Origin: Trissonchulus latispiculum
Taxonomy: Eukaryota; Nematoda; Enoplea; Enoplida; Ironidae
Assembly (NCBI GenBank): GCA_030248195.1
Contig: JASAND010030543.1
Location: 1 to 64,000, forward strand
DNA: 64,000 nt
Direction: 5' to 3'
Position numbers and translations under genes: made by a program
Shown: positions 38,901 to 45,819 of the stretch, piece after piece
How positions within the stretch are numbered: position 1 is the stretch's first letter
How the letters are laid out: each line of letters starts with the position of its first letter
Notes under the pieces: model-generated
Database searches by the model: none
Told to the model about the DNA's origin: nothing
The model's input: only the letters and a program-made list of their open reading frames with translations

Positions 38901-39117
38901 TCATCACCCAGCTTGCTTCTACTCACCACAAGATGCGCAAAAAACAGCAAATTTTTAGGTTTTGAGGTCAAAACTCCAAAATATTTTCCGGCTCCCACCA
39001 ATATAAAAGTAAACCCAGAGCAGTACACAATATTACGTATTTACCTCCAACACTGATGAAAAGTAATAAAAGAATGAAACCAATCAGAGAAAGACAAAGT
39101 TCTGGCGTCAAATACAT
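20726..39117 (-). CDS. TEX264: TEX264-like ER-phagy receptor, complete five-exon gene
   Basis: Likely ortholog of TEX264, a single-pass ER membrane protein that acts as a selective-autophagy receptor (and, in vertebrates, a cofactor for repair of protein-DNA adducts). Coding exons on the - strand: 39117-39045, 29904-29708, 22392-22165, 21393-21124, 20965-20726. All have GT/AG boundaries and matching phases (1, 0, 0, 0), giving 1,008 nt and 335 aa (human: 313). Residues 6-24 are a hydrophobic anchor. Residues about 25-190 match the GyrI-like domain (AYKF, YDDP, CCVGSI, FPYTT, LCAYP, FFVPE). Residues about 195-320 are acidic, Ser/Ala-rich and disordered. The C-terminus carries an LC3-interacting motif FEQL (327-330), preceded by serines and acids as in the vertebrate protein. 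The introns are packed with transposons and satellites, but the reading frame is intact. Confidence 0.88.
21124..21393 (-). CDS. TEX264: TEX264 exon 4: end of the domain and acidic linker
   Basis: Acceptor TTTGTTTAG at 21395-21394, donor CAG/GTTCGT at 21124/21123. It begins DRTLCAYPALELYG, continues VYMLPLSKQTDFFVPE (the LCAYP and FxVPE landmarks of the family), then becomes acidic and Ser-rich (SEDDDQDEPPGEE, SGEAESSESVEQ), as expected for the disordered linker that bridges the ER membrane to the autophagosome. Confidence 0.87.
22165..22392 (-). CDS. TEX264: TEX264 exon 3: middle of the GyrI-like domain
   Basis: Acceptor TTTTTAG at 22394-22393; the donor is GTCTGT at 22164, a weak but usable site. 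Residues 91-166 contain CCVGSIV, LFEQKGYRLFDLP, SSFPYTTPFSLKIASSKVYP and AAFKE. All align with the conserved core of TEX264 (CxVGSI, LYxKxGFKxFxxP, FPYT, xRxVHPxL). Phase 0 at both ends. Confidence 0.87.
22393..24439 (-). other. TEX264 intron 2, downstream part
   Basis: No gene. A one-sided hAT-type end TAGAGATGCACCGGGGCC begins at 23498, followed by CCGGGGCC words; its partner end was not found. A (TA)n microsatellite at about 24418-24440 abuts the first fold-back element. Confidence 0.5.
24440..25140. mobile_element. Fold-back element FB1 (ACAAG...TGCTCC family)
   Basis: Two arms of about 183 bp (24440-24622 and 24958-25140) are near-identical inverted repeats around a 335-bp unrelated centre. 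Arm layout from the outside: ACAAGAATAAA, a hairpin ATGCTCC-GGT-GGAGCAT, then three modules each starting AATATGGG/AATATGGA, with GGACTAGGTT near the ends of the first two, then an inner hairpin closing with CCCATATTCGCG. No coding capacity. The left end abuts a TA repeat and the right end is followed by CC. No clear target-site duplication. Confidence 0.78.
25210..25930. repeat. Tandem repeat, 153-bp unit
   Basis: A unit beginning AGCACTCTACTGCAGCGCAACC recurs at 25363, 25507, 25660 and 25813 (spacings 144, 153, 153). It includes CTGTAGCTAGTTATAGGCCG and TTTGCAATGCTCTGCCGCAC. A degenerate single copy of the same family lies at 28905-28990, beyond the 149-bp array. Non-coding, inside TEX264 intron 2. 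Confidence 0.8.
26175..26964. mobile_element. Fold-back element FB2 (ACAAG...TGCTCC family)
   Basis: Same plan as FB1. The ends are ACAAGTAATTAAAATGCTCC and its inverse. The outer hairpin is ATGCTCC-TCC-GGAGCAT. Modules start AATATGGG (three times) and carry GAGGACTAG. The inner hairpin closes AACCCATATTCGCG. The arms (26175-26355 and 26785-26964) are nearly identical within the element but clearly diverged from FB1 between the landmarks. The centre (about 430 bp) is unrelated to FB1. It sits inside a copy of a dispersed sequence (GCTCATCGTGTTCAGCGACC) related to the intron-1 satellite. Confidence 0.78.
27170..28135. repeat. Minisatellite, 149-bp unit
   Basis: The word TGAAGACTTTCATTTTTGAC recurs at 27611, 27760, 27909 and 28058 at exactly 149-bp spacing, with three shorter or variant units before it. 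Each unit has GGACCCACTGTGGGTGGG and TCGCCTCGCCAAGGGCTTTC. Because 149 is not a multiple of three, a string of overlapping open frames starting MARRSTFVI appears on the - strand; these are artefacts of the repeat. Inside TEX264 intron 2. Confidence 0.9.
28136..29707. other. TEX264 intron 2, upstream part: diverged satellite-related copies
   Basis: Contains inverted, diverged copies of the intron-1 satellite family (GCTCATCGTTTTCCGCGACC near 28143; GTGCTCAGCGACCCCGATAA near 29012) and a single 153-bp-type copy (28905-28990). Frames here lack domains and are not supported as genes. Confidence 0.5.
29708..29904 (-). CDS. TEX264: TEX264 exon 2: start of the GyrI-like domain
   Basis: It follows TTCTTTTAG (acceptor AG at 29906-29905) and ends ACG/GTATAC at 29708. 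Residues 25-90 include IVYSGF, KIAYKFLTGAYDG, FSEVTSIAPKARCLGIFYDD. This matches the conserved TEX264 segment with AYKF, an SPK-like motif and a YDNP-like motif. No premature stop. The flanking introns are 9.1 kb (upstream) and 7.3 kb (downstream). Confidence 0.85.
30315..30658. mobile_element. MITE, CTGGCTTTTTCC family, copy 2
   Basis: Flanked by a perfect 5-bp duplication CTTAT (30310-30314 and 30659-30663). The ends CTGGCTTTTTCCTAGG and TGTAGGAAAAAAGCCAG are inverted repeats. The interior has the family landmarks ATTTCTGGGGGG, AAAATAGCTATTTTTTGCTG and AAGGCCCGAATCC. Length 344 bp, non-coding, in TEX264 intron 1. Confidence 0.85.
30879..31340. repeat. Dispersed repeat with CAAGCGGGGAAAAACCCA start
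   Basis: The same sequence recurs at 42646-42880. Shared words include AACCCACCTCCAGTGTGGGC, CCCGCTGCTTCCCTGCAAAT and GGTCAAACTAATACATACA-like ends. An inverted relative of its start (GGGTTTTTCCCGCTTGATTA) lies at 36262-36285. It may be one end of a larger element spanning 30879-36299. Non-coding. Confidence 0.6.
32234..32462 (-). mobile_element. tRNA-derived SINE-like insertion in a satellite unit
   Basis: About 229 bp breaks an otherwise regular satellite unit, so its limits are given by the uninterrupted neighbours. It contains a tRNA-like segment on the - strand (32363-32292) with polymerase III box A- and box B-like words. A SINE is the simplest explanation. No obvious poly-A tail or target-site duplication was found. 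Confidence 0.55.
32292..32363 (-). tRNA. tRNA-like pseudogene (SINE head)
   Basis: On the - strand the segment folds roughly as a tRNA: acceptor GCCCGCG against CTCGGGA (5 of 7 pairs), D-arm GCTC-CAATCGGTA-GAGC, anticodon arm TTGGC-CTAGACA-GCCAA (triplet AGA), and a short T-arm TGGG-TCGATC-CCCA. The two bases between acceptor and D-arm are missing, the T-loop is one base short and two acceptor pairs fail. It is therefore almost certainly not a working tRNA but the promoter-bearing head of a SINE. Confidence 0.5.
32821..34850. repeat. Satellite array, about 140-bp monomers with 840-bp higher-order period
   Basis: Fifteen monomers can be counted from the word GAAACCGATGGAAGTGACC (first at about 32865, last at 34842). 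Successive spacings from 33011 are 145, 145, 134, 136, 144, 136, and this order then recurs (145, 145, 135, 135, 144, 143). Variant marks such as TACTCTCG, TATATCG and ATTTATAG return exactly 840 bp later (for example 33121 and 33961). Each monomer has GTGACCA-S-TGGTCAC and TTGACCACTGGTCAA dyads and a GGGGGCATATATAGTAAATC segment. It lies inside TEX264 intron 1. Confidence 0.92.
34952..35879. mobile_element. Fold-back element FB3 (ACAAG...TGCTCC family)
   Basis: Ends ACAAGTAGGAAAAATGCTCC and its inverse. The arms (about 34952-35186 and 35650-35879) contain four modules starting AATATGAGC, each followed by a CAGCATTTAAAT-like word and AAGACAAGA. The inner hairpin is AATATGAGC...GCTCATATT (9-bp perfect stem). 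This is the FB1/FB2 plan with AATATGAGC replacing AATATGGGT and GACAAG replacing GACTAG. The outer GGAGCAT hairpin partner is absent. The 450-bp centre matches neither FB1 nor FB2. TEX264 intron 1; TA repeat at the right end. Confidence 0.75.
36000..36299. repeat. Inverted relative of the 30879 repeat
   Basis: Ends GGGTTTTTCCCGCTTGATTA followed by TATATATATACGTA, the inverse of the start of the repeat at 30879. Other words (TGGGTTTTTTCCGG, TTGGGTTTTTTCTC) echo its GGGAAAAAACCCA motif. Non-coding. Confidence 0.45.
36437..36813. mobile_element. hAT-type MITE with CCGGATAT repeats (377 bp)
   Basis: Perfect 8-bp target-site duplication ATAAAAAT (36429-36436 and 36814-36821). Ends TAGTGATGGGC and GCCCATCACTA are perfect inverts. 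Both sides carry clusters of GGATATCCGGATAT. No coding capacity. In TEX264 intron 1. Confidence 0.88.
36940..38863 (+). CDS. LINE ORF2 fragment: reverse transcriptase (C-terminal part) and RNase H
   Basis: It continues an open frame from just upstream of the insertion (nominal ATG at 36875), but only 36940 onward belongs to the LINE. The RT palm remnant shows SGVPQGCVLSPTLF and the catalytic FADDL, followed by a thumb region. A full RNase H domain follows: EIYTDGS, KAEFVALHRSLQWL, IHIYTDSKSL, WIPGHQAVAGNDYAD, carrying the D-E-D-D catalytic set. A Cys-rich end CTYCPGTTDDLRHALLYC resembles the C-terminal motif of I/Jockey-group elements. No internal stop over about 640 codons implies a young insertion. 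It cannot retrotranspose alone because the 5' part is missing. Confidence 0.9.
36940..38905 (+). mobile_element. 5'-truncated LINE with (ATC)n tail
   Basis: A 12-bp target-site duplication ACCCAGCTTGCT flanks it (36928-36939 and 38906-38917). The 3' end is a run of ATC triplets, a simple-repeat tail seen in I/Jockey-like LINEs. The body is 1,966 bp, open almost throughout, and lies antisense to TEX264 in intron 1. Truncation removed the endonuclease and the first part of the reverse transcriptase. Confidence 0.9.
39045..39117 (-). CDS. TEX264: TEX264 exon 1: N-terminal membrane anchor
   Basis: The ATG at 39117-39115 opens MYLTPELCLSLIGFILLLLF, then ISVG, then a first base G before a consensus donor GTAAAT at 39044. 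The phase-1 split codon G/GT is completed by the exon starting at 29904. A short polar start followed by a Leu-rich signal-anchor is the usual TEX264 N-terminus. It is found by its hydrophobic profile, donor and phase, because it is too short to stand out as an open frame. It is the least certain of the five exons, but the join reads smoothly into the next domain. Confidence 0.75.
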
Positions 39118-39539
39118 TTGACTAGAATTGCACTAAAACAGCTACAGTTAACAATATTATGCAGTGCAAACCAGCATTTTGAAAATGAGGTCCAACCCAA
39201 AGAAAGGATCCGGAACAACAATGTTATAAAAATGGCGAGATTTGCTCCAAACGTTTGTCTTTGGACTTATTTTAGGGGGGGTTTCATTCATGGGCTCACC
39301 CCAGAAGTGCGAGGGGGGGAAGAATTTTTGTGGGGCGGGGCGAACACTTTTCTAAAAATACGCTAAAAATAGCGCTATATATATATATATATTTGCTAGC
39401 ATGCAATGTGAAAGTTGATTTTATATAAGCAGTTTTAGTGTTGAAAAGGGCAAAACCAAGAAAAATCTCCAGCGAAGCCAATAAATTTGGCCTGCTGCGA
39501 TATTTTTCAGGGCAAAAATTTTGTAACGGAACATCCTCT
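39118..39539. promoter_or_regulatory. TEX264: Presumed TEX264 5' flank
   Basis: Lies directly upstream of the TEX264 start codon, so it should hold the 5' UTR and promoter. No TATA box at a convincing distance is claimed. It contains G-run repeat remnants (39265-39345) and a short (TA)n. Confidence 0.3.
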
Positions 39540-39554
39540 GTCGGCATGACCGAG
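39540..39554 (+). mobile_element. tRNA-Leu-like SINE, 5' piece (separated)
   Basis: GTCGGCATGACCGAG is the start of a tRNA-Leu-like head. It continues at 41453 with TGGTCTAAGGCGC once the MITE at 39555-41452 is removed, giving the standard class II tRNA D-arm (GACCGAGTGGTCTAAGGCGC). The insertion point falls in box A. Confidence 0.65.
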
Positions 39555-39894
39555 CTGGCTTTTTCCTAGGCAAAAATTTCTGGGGGGAGTCTGGGGGGCG
39601 GTCCCCCCAAGTTTGGGGGGGGCACGGATTTCTGGGGGCAGTTTTTTGTGTTTTTTATTGTGTTTTCGCACACTTTTTTAAGAAAAGCACACAAAATTTT
39701 TAAAAAACACACTCAAATTTTCACCTGAAGGAGCAAATTTTTATTGATTTTAAGCATAATTTTTAAGTTTTTACAAAAAATGCTGCGCCTTCGGCGCAAA
39801 TATCATCTATATTCCTGTTTTTACTTCTGTTTGTTTTCGTCTGGGCATTAGTTTTAGTGCAGCCGTCATTATTCTAAGCAACGTTGCCATTTGG

Positions 39895-40696
39895 CGGGTC
39901 CGGGGCAATCGTGCGTCTGCCCCATGAAACAATCAAGATTGCGACCCCTGCTGGACGGTACTGTTCTAGCTATACAGCTGAGCTGCGGGCGGTCCGTAGT
40001 GCAATGGACTGGCTAACCCGAAATTCAGTCCGCCTGAAGAAATATATGACGATCAGAATCTTCCTAGATTCTCAGGCAGCCATCCGACGCCTGGCTGCCG
40101 GACCCCCGAATCAAAAGGACGAAAGTGGAACAGCCATTTGGAAACTCCTAAATGGCAGCGAGCTGGCAGAAAAGCAGTTTCACTTCCAGTGGATCCCTGG
40201 ACATTGTAACATCCAGGGTAATGAAGAAGCAGACCTTCTGGCCAGGGAGGCAACCCTCCTTGGCCAGGAGGATGTCCCAATTGACTATAAGTCAGCAAAA
40301 GCCGCTATCGATCGGTCATCTTCCTCGAGGTGGCGGCAATCTCTTGCAGCATCTAATGAGGAGGCAACCCTAAGTCTAAACGTAAAACGGCAGTTGGAGG
40401 AAAGACTAAGCAAACTGGAACGCAAAACGCTTTCTCAATTGCGGAGCAAGGGCCATTGTCCCTTGCTAGCTGCCTACCGTTCGCGATTCCAACTTGACAA
40501 TTCTGGGCCCCTCTGTCGAAGGTGCCAGGAAGAAGACGAAACTATCATCCATATCCTAACGAAATGCCCGGCCCTAACCCAACCCAGGACCAAAATTCTA
40601 GGGGCAACCGTGGGACCTGAAATAATGGCGGTTGAACCAGACAGGGTGGTTCGATTCCTCAGGGAGATCGGCTTCTTTGGAGGCCGACGTGTGTGA
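39895..40696 (+). CDS. LINE ORF2 remnant: partial RNase H and Cys-rich end
   Basis: It starts inside the RNase H domain just after the first catalytic Asp (the DGS motif is lost). It keeps the Glu helix (SSYTAELRAVRSAMDWL), the second Asp (IFLDSQAAIRRL) and WIPGHCNIQGNEEADLLA with the last Asp. It ends with CRRCQEEDETIIHILTKC. The frame is intact to a TGA at 40694-40696; the nominal ATG at 39884 lies in the target-site duplication. It cannot be active without the missing residues. Confidence 0.85.
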
Positions 40697-40725
40697 TGGG
40701 AAGACCATCGGACGCCCGAAGACAA
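39895..40725 (+). mobile_element. 5'-truncated LINE fragment (RNase H end)
   Basis: Flanked by a 16-bp target-site duplication CAACGTTGCCATTTGG (39879-39894 and 40726-40741). Only the last 831 bp of a LINE was inserted. There is no clear poly-A or ATC tail. It belongs to the same broad I/Jockey-like group as the copy at 36940 but is clearly a different family at protein level. Confidence 0.88.
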
Positions 40726-41452
40726 CAACGTTGCCATTTGGGACTGTAATAGGCATAAATATTATTCTACGAAATTAGGTATGTTTCCAAATTCAAGAAA
40801 TAACGGGATTAAAATATACTGTCGAAAAGTTTTGAAGAATTTCAGACCAAAAGGTTCAAGTTTCAAAAAATTCTCAACGTTTGGTGGGTTCCGCACCCCC
40901 CAGACCCGCCATTGTAGCGCAAAAAGACGTATTCAACACATATTTTGAACGTTCAGAACATTCAAATATCGTTTATAAAGACTAAGCAAGCAATATATGT
41001 TTGGTATTGCTTCTGTAACAAGCGACAAATGCTAAATATAGTTATAAATGCTGTAAAAAACCGTTAAAAACGTGTTAATACTGCGAAAAGCGAATTTCAG
41101 GAAAAACACAGCTTTTTAAAAAAAACACACATTTTCTTAAAAAACACAAAAACGCACAGGTGAAATTTTGAAAAAACTCTGTCTGGGGGGAAGAAAATTT
41201 TTTCAAAAATGCTTAAAAATAGCTATTTTTTGCTGCTGAGCTAAAATATTAACTATTCTTAACCTCAATTTAAGCTTAAAATAGCTAACAAATGTGTAAA
41301 AATCCGGCGAAGCCGGAAAAATTTCTCAAAATTTTCCCTCACGAAAACCCTATTTTTCCGGGCACTTTAAAGTTCTGGGGGAAGGCCCGAATCCTGGGGG
41401 GGCGATTCCGGTGGGGGGGCGCCAAACACCCCCCCCCCTAGGAAAAAGCCAG

Positions 41453-41770
41453 CGAGTGGTCTAAGGCGCTGGCAGGAACTGCCGATCTTACGGTCGGTGC
41501 TTCGATCCCGGTAGCCCACAAAGCTTTCCCGACTCTAGCCAACCCAGCTATCCATCCTTAAGTAACTGGTCGGTAAATGGGCACCACTACGGCGGAAAGG
41601 TAACAGGAGTCTGGAAGGGCCGGCCCCAGCTTCCACGGATGCAATCATCATTTGAGGTGACACTCCTGACTCTACGGCTGAGAATCCGGGGATGAGCACC
41701 GGCACCCCCTGTCCTGTGGCACTCAGGATGGAGATACCTCCTGGGGTAAACCTTTATATATAAATGAAAT
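41453..41770 (+). mobile_element. tRNA-Leu-like SINE, main part
   Basis: Begins CGAGTGGTCTAAGGCGC (box A) and continues through a tRNA-like anticodon region and box B (GTGCTTCGATCCC at about 41499). The roughly 240-bp tRNA-unrelated body contains AAGGTAACAGGAGTCTGGAA and GAGGTGACACTCCTGACTCT. It ends in TTTATATATAAATGAAATAA. Order and length fit a tRNA-derived SINE. Its first 15 bp lie at 39540-39554. Confidence 0.72.
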
Positions 41771-42645
41771 AATTAGTTGTGTGTCAAACATACCATCAGT
41801 TTTACATTTATACTATTATCGCGTGGCTTCTACATAATAGTAAGAGACTGCCAGAACAATACAATGCAGCAATACAACAATACGTTGTTAAAGCAATTGA
41901 ATTGCACATTGCATATACCTTTCTTACCTCTGGGCTAGGGAGGAGAGATTTTCTGGGAAGAACGAATTTTGGGGGAAGGTCAGTCATGGAGGCCCCACCA
42001 GAATAAGCCCAGCCAAGTGGGCGGGCTCTAGATCGCTGAGACCACCCCTTGCTGCGGCCTTGCGGCAGTTTCCCTGAGCGGGGGGGTTCCCCCCCCACAA
42101 GTTTTGACCAATTTTACCCCCCACCCCCAGAATTTTTGACATACCCTCCCCCAACTTTCCGCTACCCCCCCCCCCAGCAATTTTGGACCCAAAGTTAGCT
42201 AAATTTGGCCAAAAAGGGTCATTTTTTGGAATTTTTCTACAATTTCGGTGTAAAACGCTTAAACATTAAAAACAAGCCTTATTTTGAAGGAAAAAGGGCT
42301 AAATTACCGAAAATTTTGCGTTTTTGGCCATTTGTGAAATTTTTGAGGCCCGAATTATGGGGGGTATATATATATGTAAATATACCCCCATCACATTTCT
42401 TGGGTCGACCACCAACCTTCCAAGATTTACCTTCCCAGACCCAGAACCCAATAGTAGGGTTCTGAAGGGTCTTCCGACCTGCACCCCTGGGGGGGGGGGG
42501 GGGAAAGGAGAAACGCGACCGGCGCGGGGGGCCTATTTTCATATCTGAAGATCCACCCGGCCGATCCGGCTGAAATTTTCACAGCATGTACCCCTGCCCA
42601 CAGGCTCTTCACACACCAAGTTTCAGCTAACGCGCTCCCCCTAAT
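41771..42645. repeat. Remnants of G/C-run repeats, inverted relative of 49930-50320
   Basis: 42105-42430 carries CCCCATCACATTTCTTGGGTCGACC and related words that appear inverted at 49975-50020 (GGTCGACCCCCGAAATGTGATGGGG). Very long G and C runs (42070-42180, 42490-42505). No coding features. Confidence 0.5.
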
Positions 42646-42880
42646 ATATAGTCAAACGGGGAAAACACCCATTTTAATATGAGGAAGAACCCACCTCCAG
42701 TGTGGGCTTACCGGCATGAGCTATAACAGCCTATCTTGAAAAGCGTCCAAAATAACCCTAGAGGCTCTATATATTACTGTTGCTCCCGCTGCTTCCCTGC
42801 AAATTTTTTGGGACTTTGAAATTTTCGAAATTTGAAAAAGTTGAAATTTTTATAACCGTTAGCAAGAAAGGTCAAACTAA
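42646..42880. repeat. Dispersed repeat, second copy of the 30879 family
   Basis: Shares with 30879-31340 the start (TATATAGTCAARCGGGGAAAA), AACCCACCTCCAGTGTGGGC, CCCGCTGCTTCCCTGCAAAT and GGTCAAACTAATACATACA. It is shorter because the middle is deleted. Non-coding. Confidence 0.65.
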
Positions 42881-43323
42881 TACATACAGTTGGGGGGGAC
42901 GTCCCACGTCCCCCCCCCAAAACGTTTTGGGGGGAGGGTTGAAAAAAGGGCTGGGGGGGCTACTAGGGATCGGCTCCGGCTCCGACTCCGGCTCCGGCCG
43001 GAGTTGGCACCTCCGGCTCCGGCCGGAGTTGGCACCTCCGGCTCCGGCTGGCCGGAGCCGGAGGCAAGGTCGCCGGAGCCGGAGTTTTTCAAGGAAGTTT
43101 AAATCGTCAAAACAAATCTCGAAAATATTGGTTTTTACGTCTCTTGCCTGCGTATAAATTCTGAATTTTCGTTGAGATGCCAAGTTTTATCAACATTTCA
43201 ATATTTCCGCCACATTTCCTTCAAAATGCACTGTTTTATTGCTGCAGAAAATTTCAAATTTGGAACAGTTTGAAACAAATTAACAAATGGGGATAACAAT
43301 TTAGTCCGAAACAACAACTTGAA

Positions 43324-44332
43324 GTACAGTACAGCTCTTTTGAAACTTTATTTTCACGAAGTATATATATACACTTTTATCGCGGACTTCGCGGGGGGTG
43401 GCAATGTTCGGCCCATGTCAAGATAAAAGTCACTTTTTGATGCGTTCTGATCTACCAATTGTTTTTCTTGAAGCTTTTATTTTCATGGAGGTTCTTGAGG
43501 TTCTGAGGGTTCTTAATTTTTTGTAGAGATTTGATCTATAACTATGTGTAGTTTCATTTTTTGGTGGGGGTTCTGGGGGTTCTTAACTTTTTGATGAGAT
43601 TTGATCAGTAACTACATAATATTTAGTTTCAAATTTTTGATGGAGGTTCTGGGGGTTCTCGGGGTTCTAAAATTTTTCAGGAGATTTGATCCTCTACTAT
43701 AAGTGTTTGCTGGAGGTTCTGTGGGTTAGGGAGTCCGGGGATTTTGAAAAGTGTGTGCGTTACCTGAACTTAGATCTATTGCGACATCTTCTTGTCGGCT
43801 TTCAACTGAAACCCATATTGTGGGCATTGTATGTTAGTCAAACAAATTTTTCAGTCTAAATTTTCGAGAGAAGCCAGGAGGACCCCCCCAGCACACCCCG
43901 GTTATATGGCACAAATTGGAAGACCGAGATACAAATATACACGTTATCAACATATGATGAAGGAAAGTGCCAGATAGAAAATATCCACAACATAGTCACG
44001 TAGCCATAGTCACTGAGTAGTTGATACAAACGCATGAAAAAAATTTGAGAACCTCCTTTTTTCTGACGGGGGTTCTGCGGGTTCTAACTTTTATCTTGAC
44101 ATGGGCCCAATGTTCTTAAAATTTGGAGAATTTCGCCTAGACATTTCATGAAAAACTTGAATTTATGCTAAATTCAGGAAAAGATATAGCTGAGCTAAAC
44201 TTCAGCAAAATCAAGTTTTTCGCGAAAAATCTTCGCGAAGTTCGCCAAATTTAACGAAAATTGCCGACTTCGCGAAGTCCGCGAAAAGGGTGAACTTCGC
44301 GAAAAATAAAGTTTTAATGAGCTGTACTGTAC
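43324..44332. mobile_element. Nested MITE with GTACAGTACAGCTC ends
   Basis: The left end GTACAGTACAGCTC, then AAACTTTATTTT and CGAAG, is mirrored on the right by CTTCGCGAAAAATAAAG and GAGCTGTACTGTAC. Inside the right arm are several TTCGCGAA words. It is itself interrupted by the element at 43410-44107. No clear target-site duplication was identified. Confidence 0.65.
43410..44107. mobile_element. Innermost MITE with GGCCCATGTCAAGATAAAAG ends
   Basis: Perfect 8-bp target-site duplication CAATGTTC (43402-43409 and 44108-44115). Ends GGCCCATGTCAAGATAAAAG and its inverse. The interior has diverged tandem units of about 75 bp containing GGAGGTTCTGGGGGTTCT and GAGATTTGATC. Non-coding. Confidence 0.83.
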
Positions 44333-45060
44333 ACATTGCAAAATTGAAACTAAAGCTTGTAGTTATGTGGTTTAGTTCGCCATGCTTGATCAACTATATA
44401 CATAATCTATCTTCAGATTAACTACTGTAAATCTGATTTATATAATATATATAAACTTTTCCCAAACGTATATATTATCTTTGTCTCCGCTTTCTGAAGA
44501 AAGACAAGGTAGCGATAATTATATACCAAAGAAATAATTACGTATAAGATTTATATAAATTTAATAAGTTTAAATGTTTTGAATAAAAACTATTATGAAT
44601 GCAAAGTGTACTGTTAACTTCGTACTCACTTCCGTAAACTGCCGTTAATATTCAGTTTCAGTTCTTTTATAAAAATTAAAAGGGATTAACCACATATATA
44701 AATGTTGAAAAGGTAAACATAGAATATAAATGTTTGGGTAAATTATATATATATACATATTTGCTGTTGATATTGGTATAGCTACATATACGCTGAATCT
44801 GTATAACTATTCTGTGAAGGTCTTCCAGGAACAGACCTTACGGAATAACAGCAAAATTTTATATACTGTTAGAAAATTTAAATGAATGAAATTATTAAGC
44901 ATTATTTGAATCCACTAAAATATTCAAAAGTTTTGTTTTATATATACGTATATATTTTTTATGCCCGATTTTTTATAAAAACCGCAAAAAATTAGTTTAA
45001 AATTCCATAAACTGTTTTTCAAAATTTAGTATTATTTTAAGTCTACCTCCGGCTCCGGCT

Positions 45061-45478
45061 CATAGGTGTAACGGGAATTTGGGTTGGGGGGGGCCCTCCC
45101 CCGGAATTTTGGGGGGGCCCCCTTTTTAGCCCCCCCCAAACCCCCCCCCCACGACCCCCCAAACCTCCCCCAAAAAATTTTTCTATTTTTATGCCAAAAA
45201 TCGCATTTTCAGCCATTGCTAATGCCGAAAAACATGAAATCATCAAGTAATTTTAACATTGGACAGTGCTCTTAAACTCGAAAACTTGATTGCCAACATG
45301 TTTCTGAGTCCAGAATAAGGTCAATATTGAGTCTAGAAGTCCATAAAACCGTTATAAACGTGTATTTCTCGCGATAATAAACACTTTAAGCCAAAAATTT
45401 GGACTTTTTGGGGGGGTTTGGAAAAATGGCTGGGGGGGGGTTACCCCCCCCCCAAACCCACCCCCAATTACACCTATG
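45061..45478. mobile_element. CATAGGTGTAA-type MITE inserted in the CCGGCT array
   Basis: Ends CATAGGTGTAACGGG and TTACACCTATG. The flanking CTCCGGCT on both sides (45053-45060 and 45479-45486) fits an 8-bp target-site duplication, though the target is itself repetitive. Interior rich in long G and C runs. hAT-like ends. Confidence 0.7.
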
Positions 45479-45819
45479 CTCCGGCTCCGGCCGGAGGTGA
45501 CCTGCCTCCGGCTCCGGCCGGAGGCAAAATCCCACCTCCGTCCGATCCCTAGGGGCTACCCCCCCAACCCCTCCCCCACCTTACACCGATAGGTGTAAGG
45601 GGTTGGGGGGTAGCCCCCCCAAGCCTTTTTTCAACCCTCCCCCAAAACTTTGGGGGGGGGGGGGACGTGGGGGGGGGGCGTAGTCGCGCCGACGGTGCGA
45701 AAAATGGCCACAAATTGGGTATTTTTAGGGTAAATTTTGAAAACATTTTCAAAAATGTCCAAAGTTTAGGCTTAAACTGTGTATTATTATTAGAAACATA
45801 CGTGTGCTTGGGGGGGGGT

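Larger units (their letters stand above)
39555..41452. mobile_element. MITE, CTGGCTTTTTCC family, copy 3, expanded by nested insertions
   Basis: Ends CTGGCTTTTTCCTAGG and CCTAGGAAAAAGCCAG are inverted repeats. A CGAG duplication flanks it (39551-39554 and 41453-41456). Family interior words (AAAATAGCTATTTTTTGCTG, AAGGCCCGAATCC) are at 41215-41400. It is enlarged to 1.9 kb by an inserted segment bounded by inverted TTTTTGTGTTTTTT-type sequences (about 39635-39725 and 41095-41165), which in turn holds the LINE fragment at 39895-40725. Confidence 0.75.
42964..45551. mobile_element. hAT-type element with GGCTCC/CCGGAG repeats, enlarged by nested insertions
   Basis: Perfect 8-bp target-site duplication GGGGCTAC (42956-42963 and 45552-45559). 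Ends TAGGGATCGG and CCGATCCCTA. Subterminal arrays of CTCCGGCTCCGG and CCGGAG at 42972-43085 and at 45045-45060 plus 45479-45540. The interior holds at least three other insertions (43324-44332, 43410-44107, 45061-45478). No transposase frame. Confidence 0.85.
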
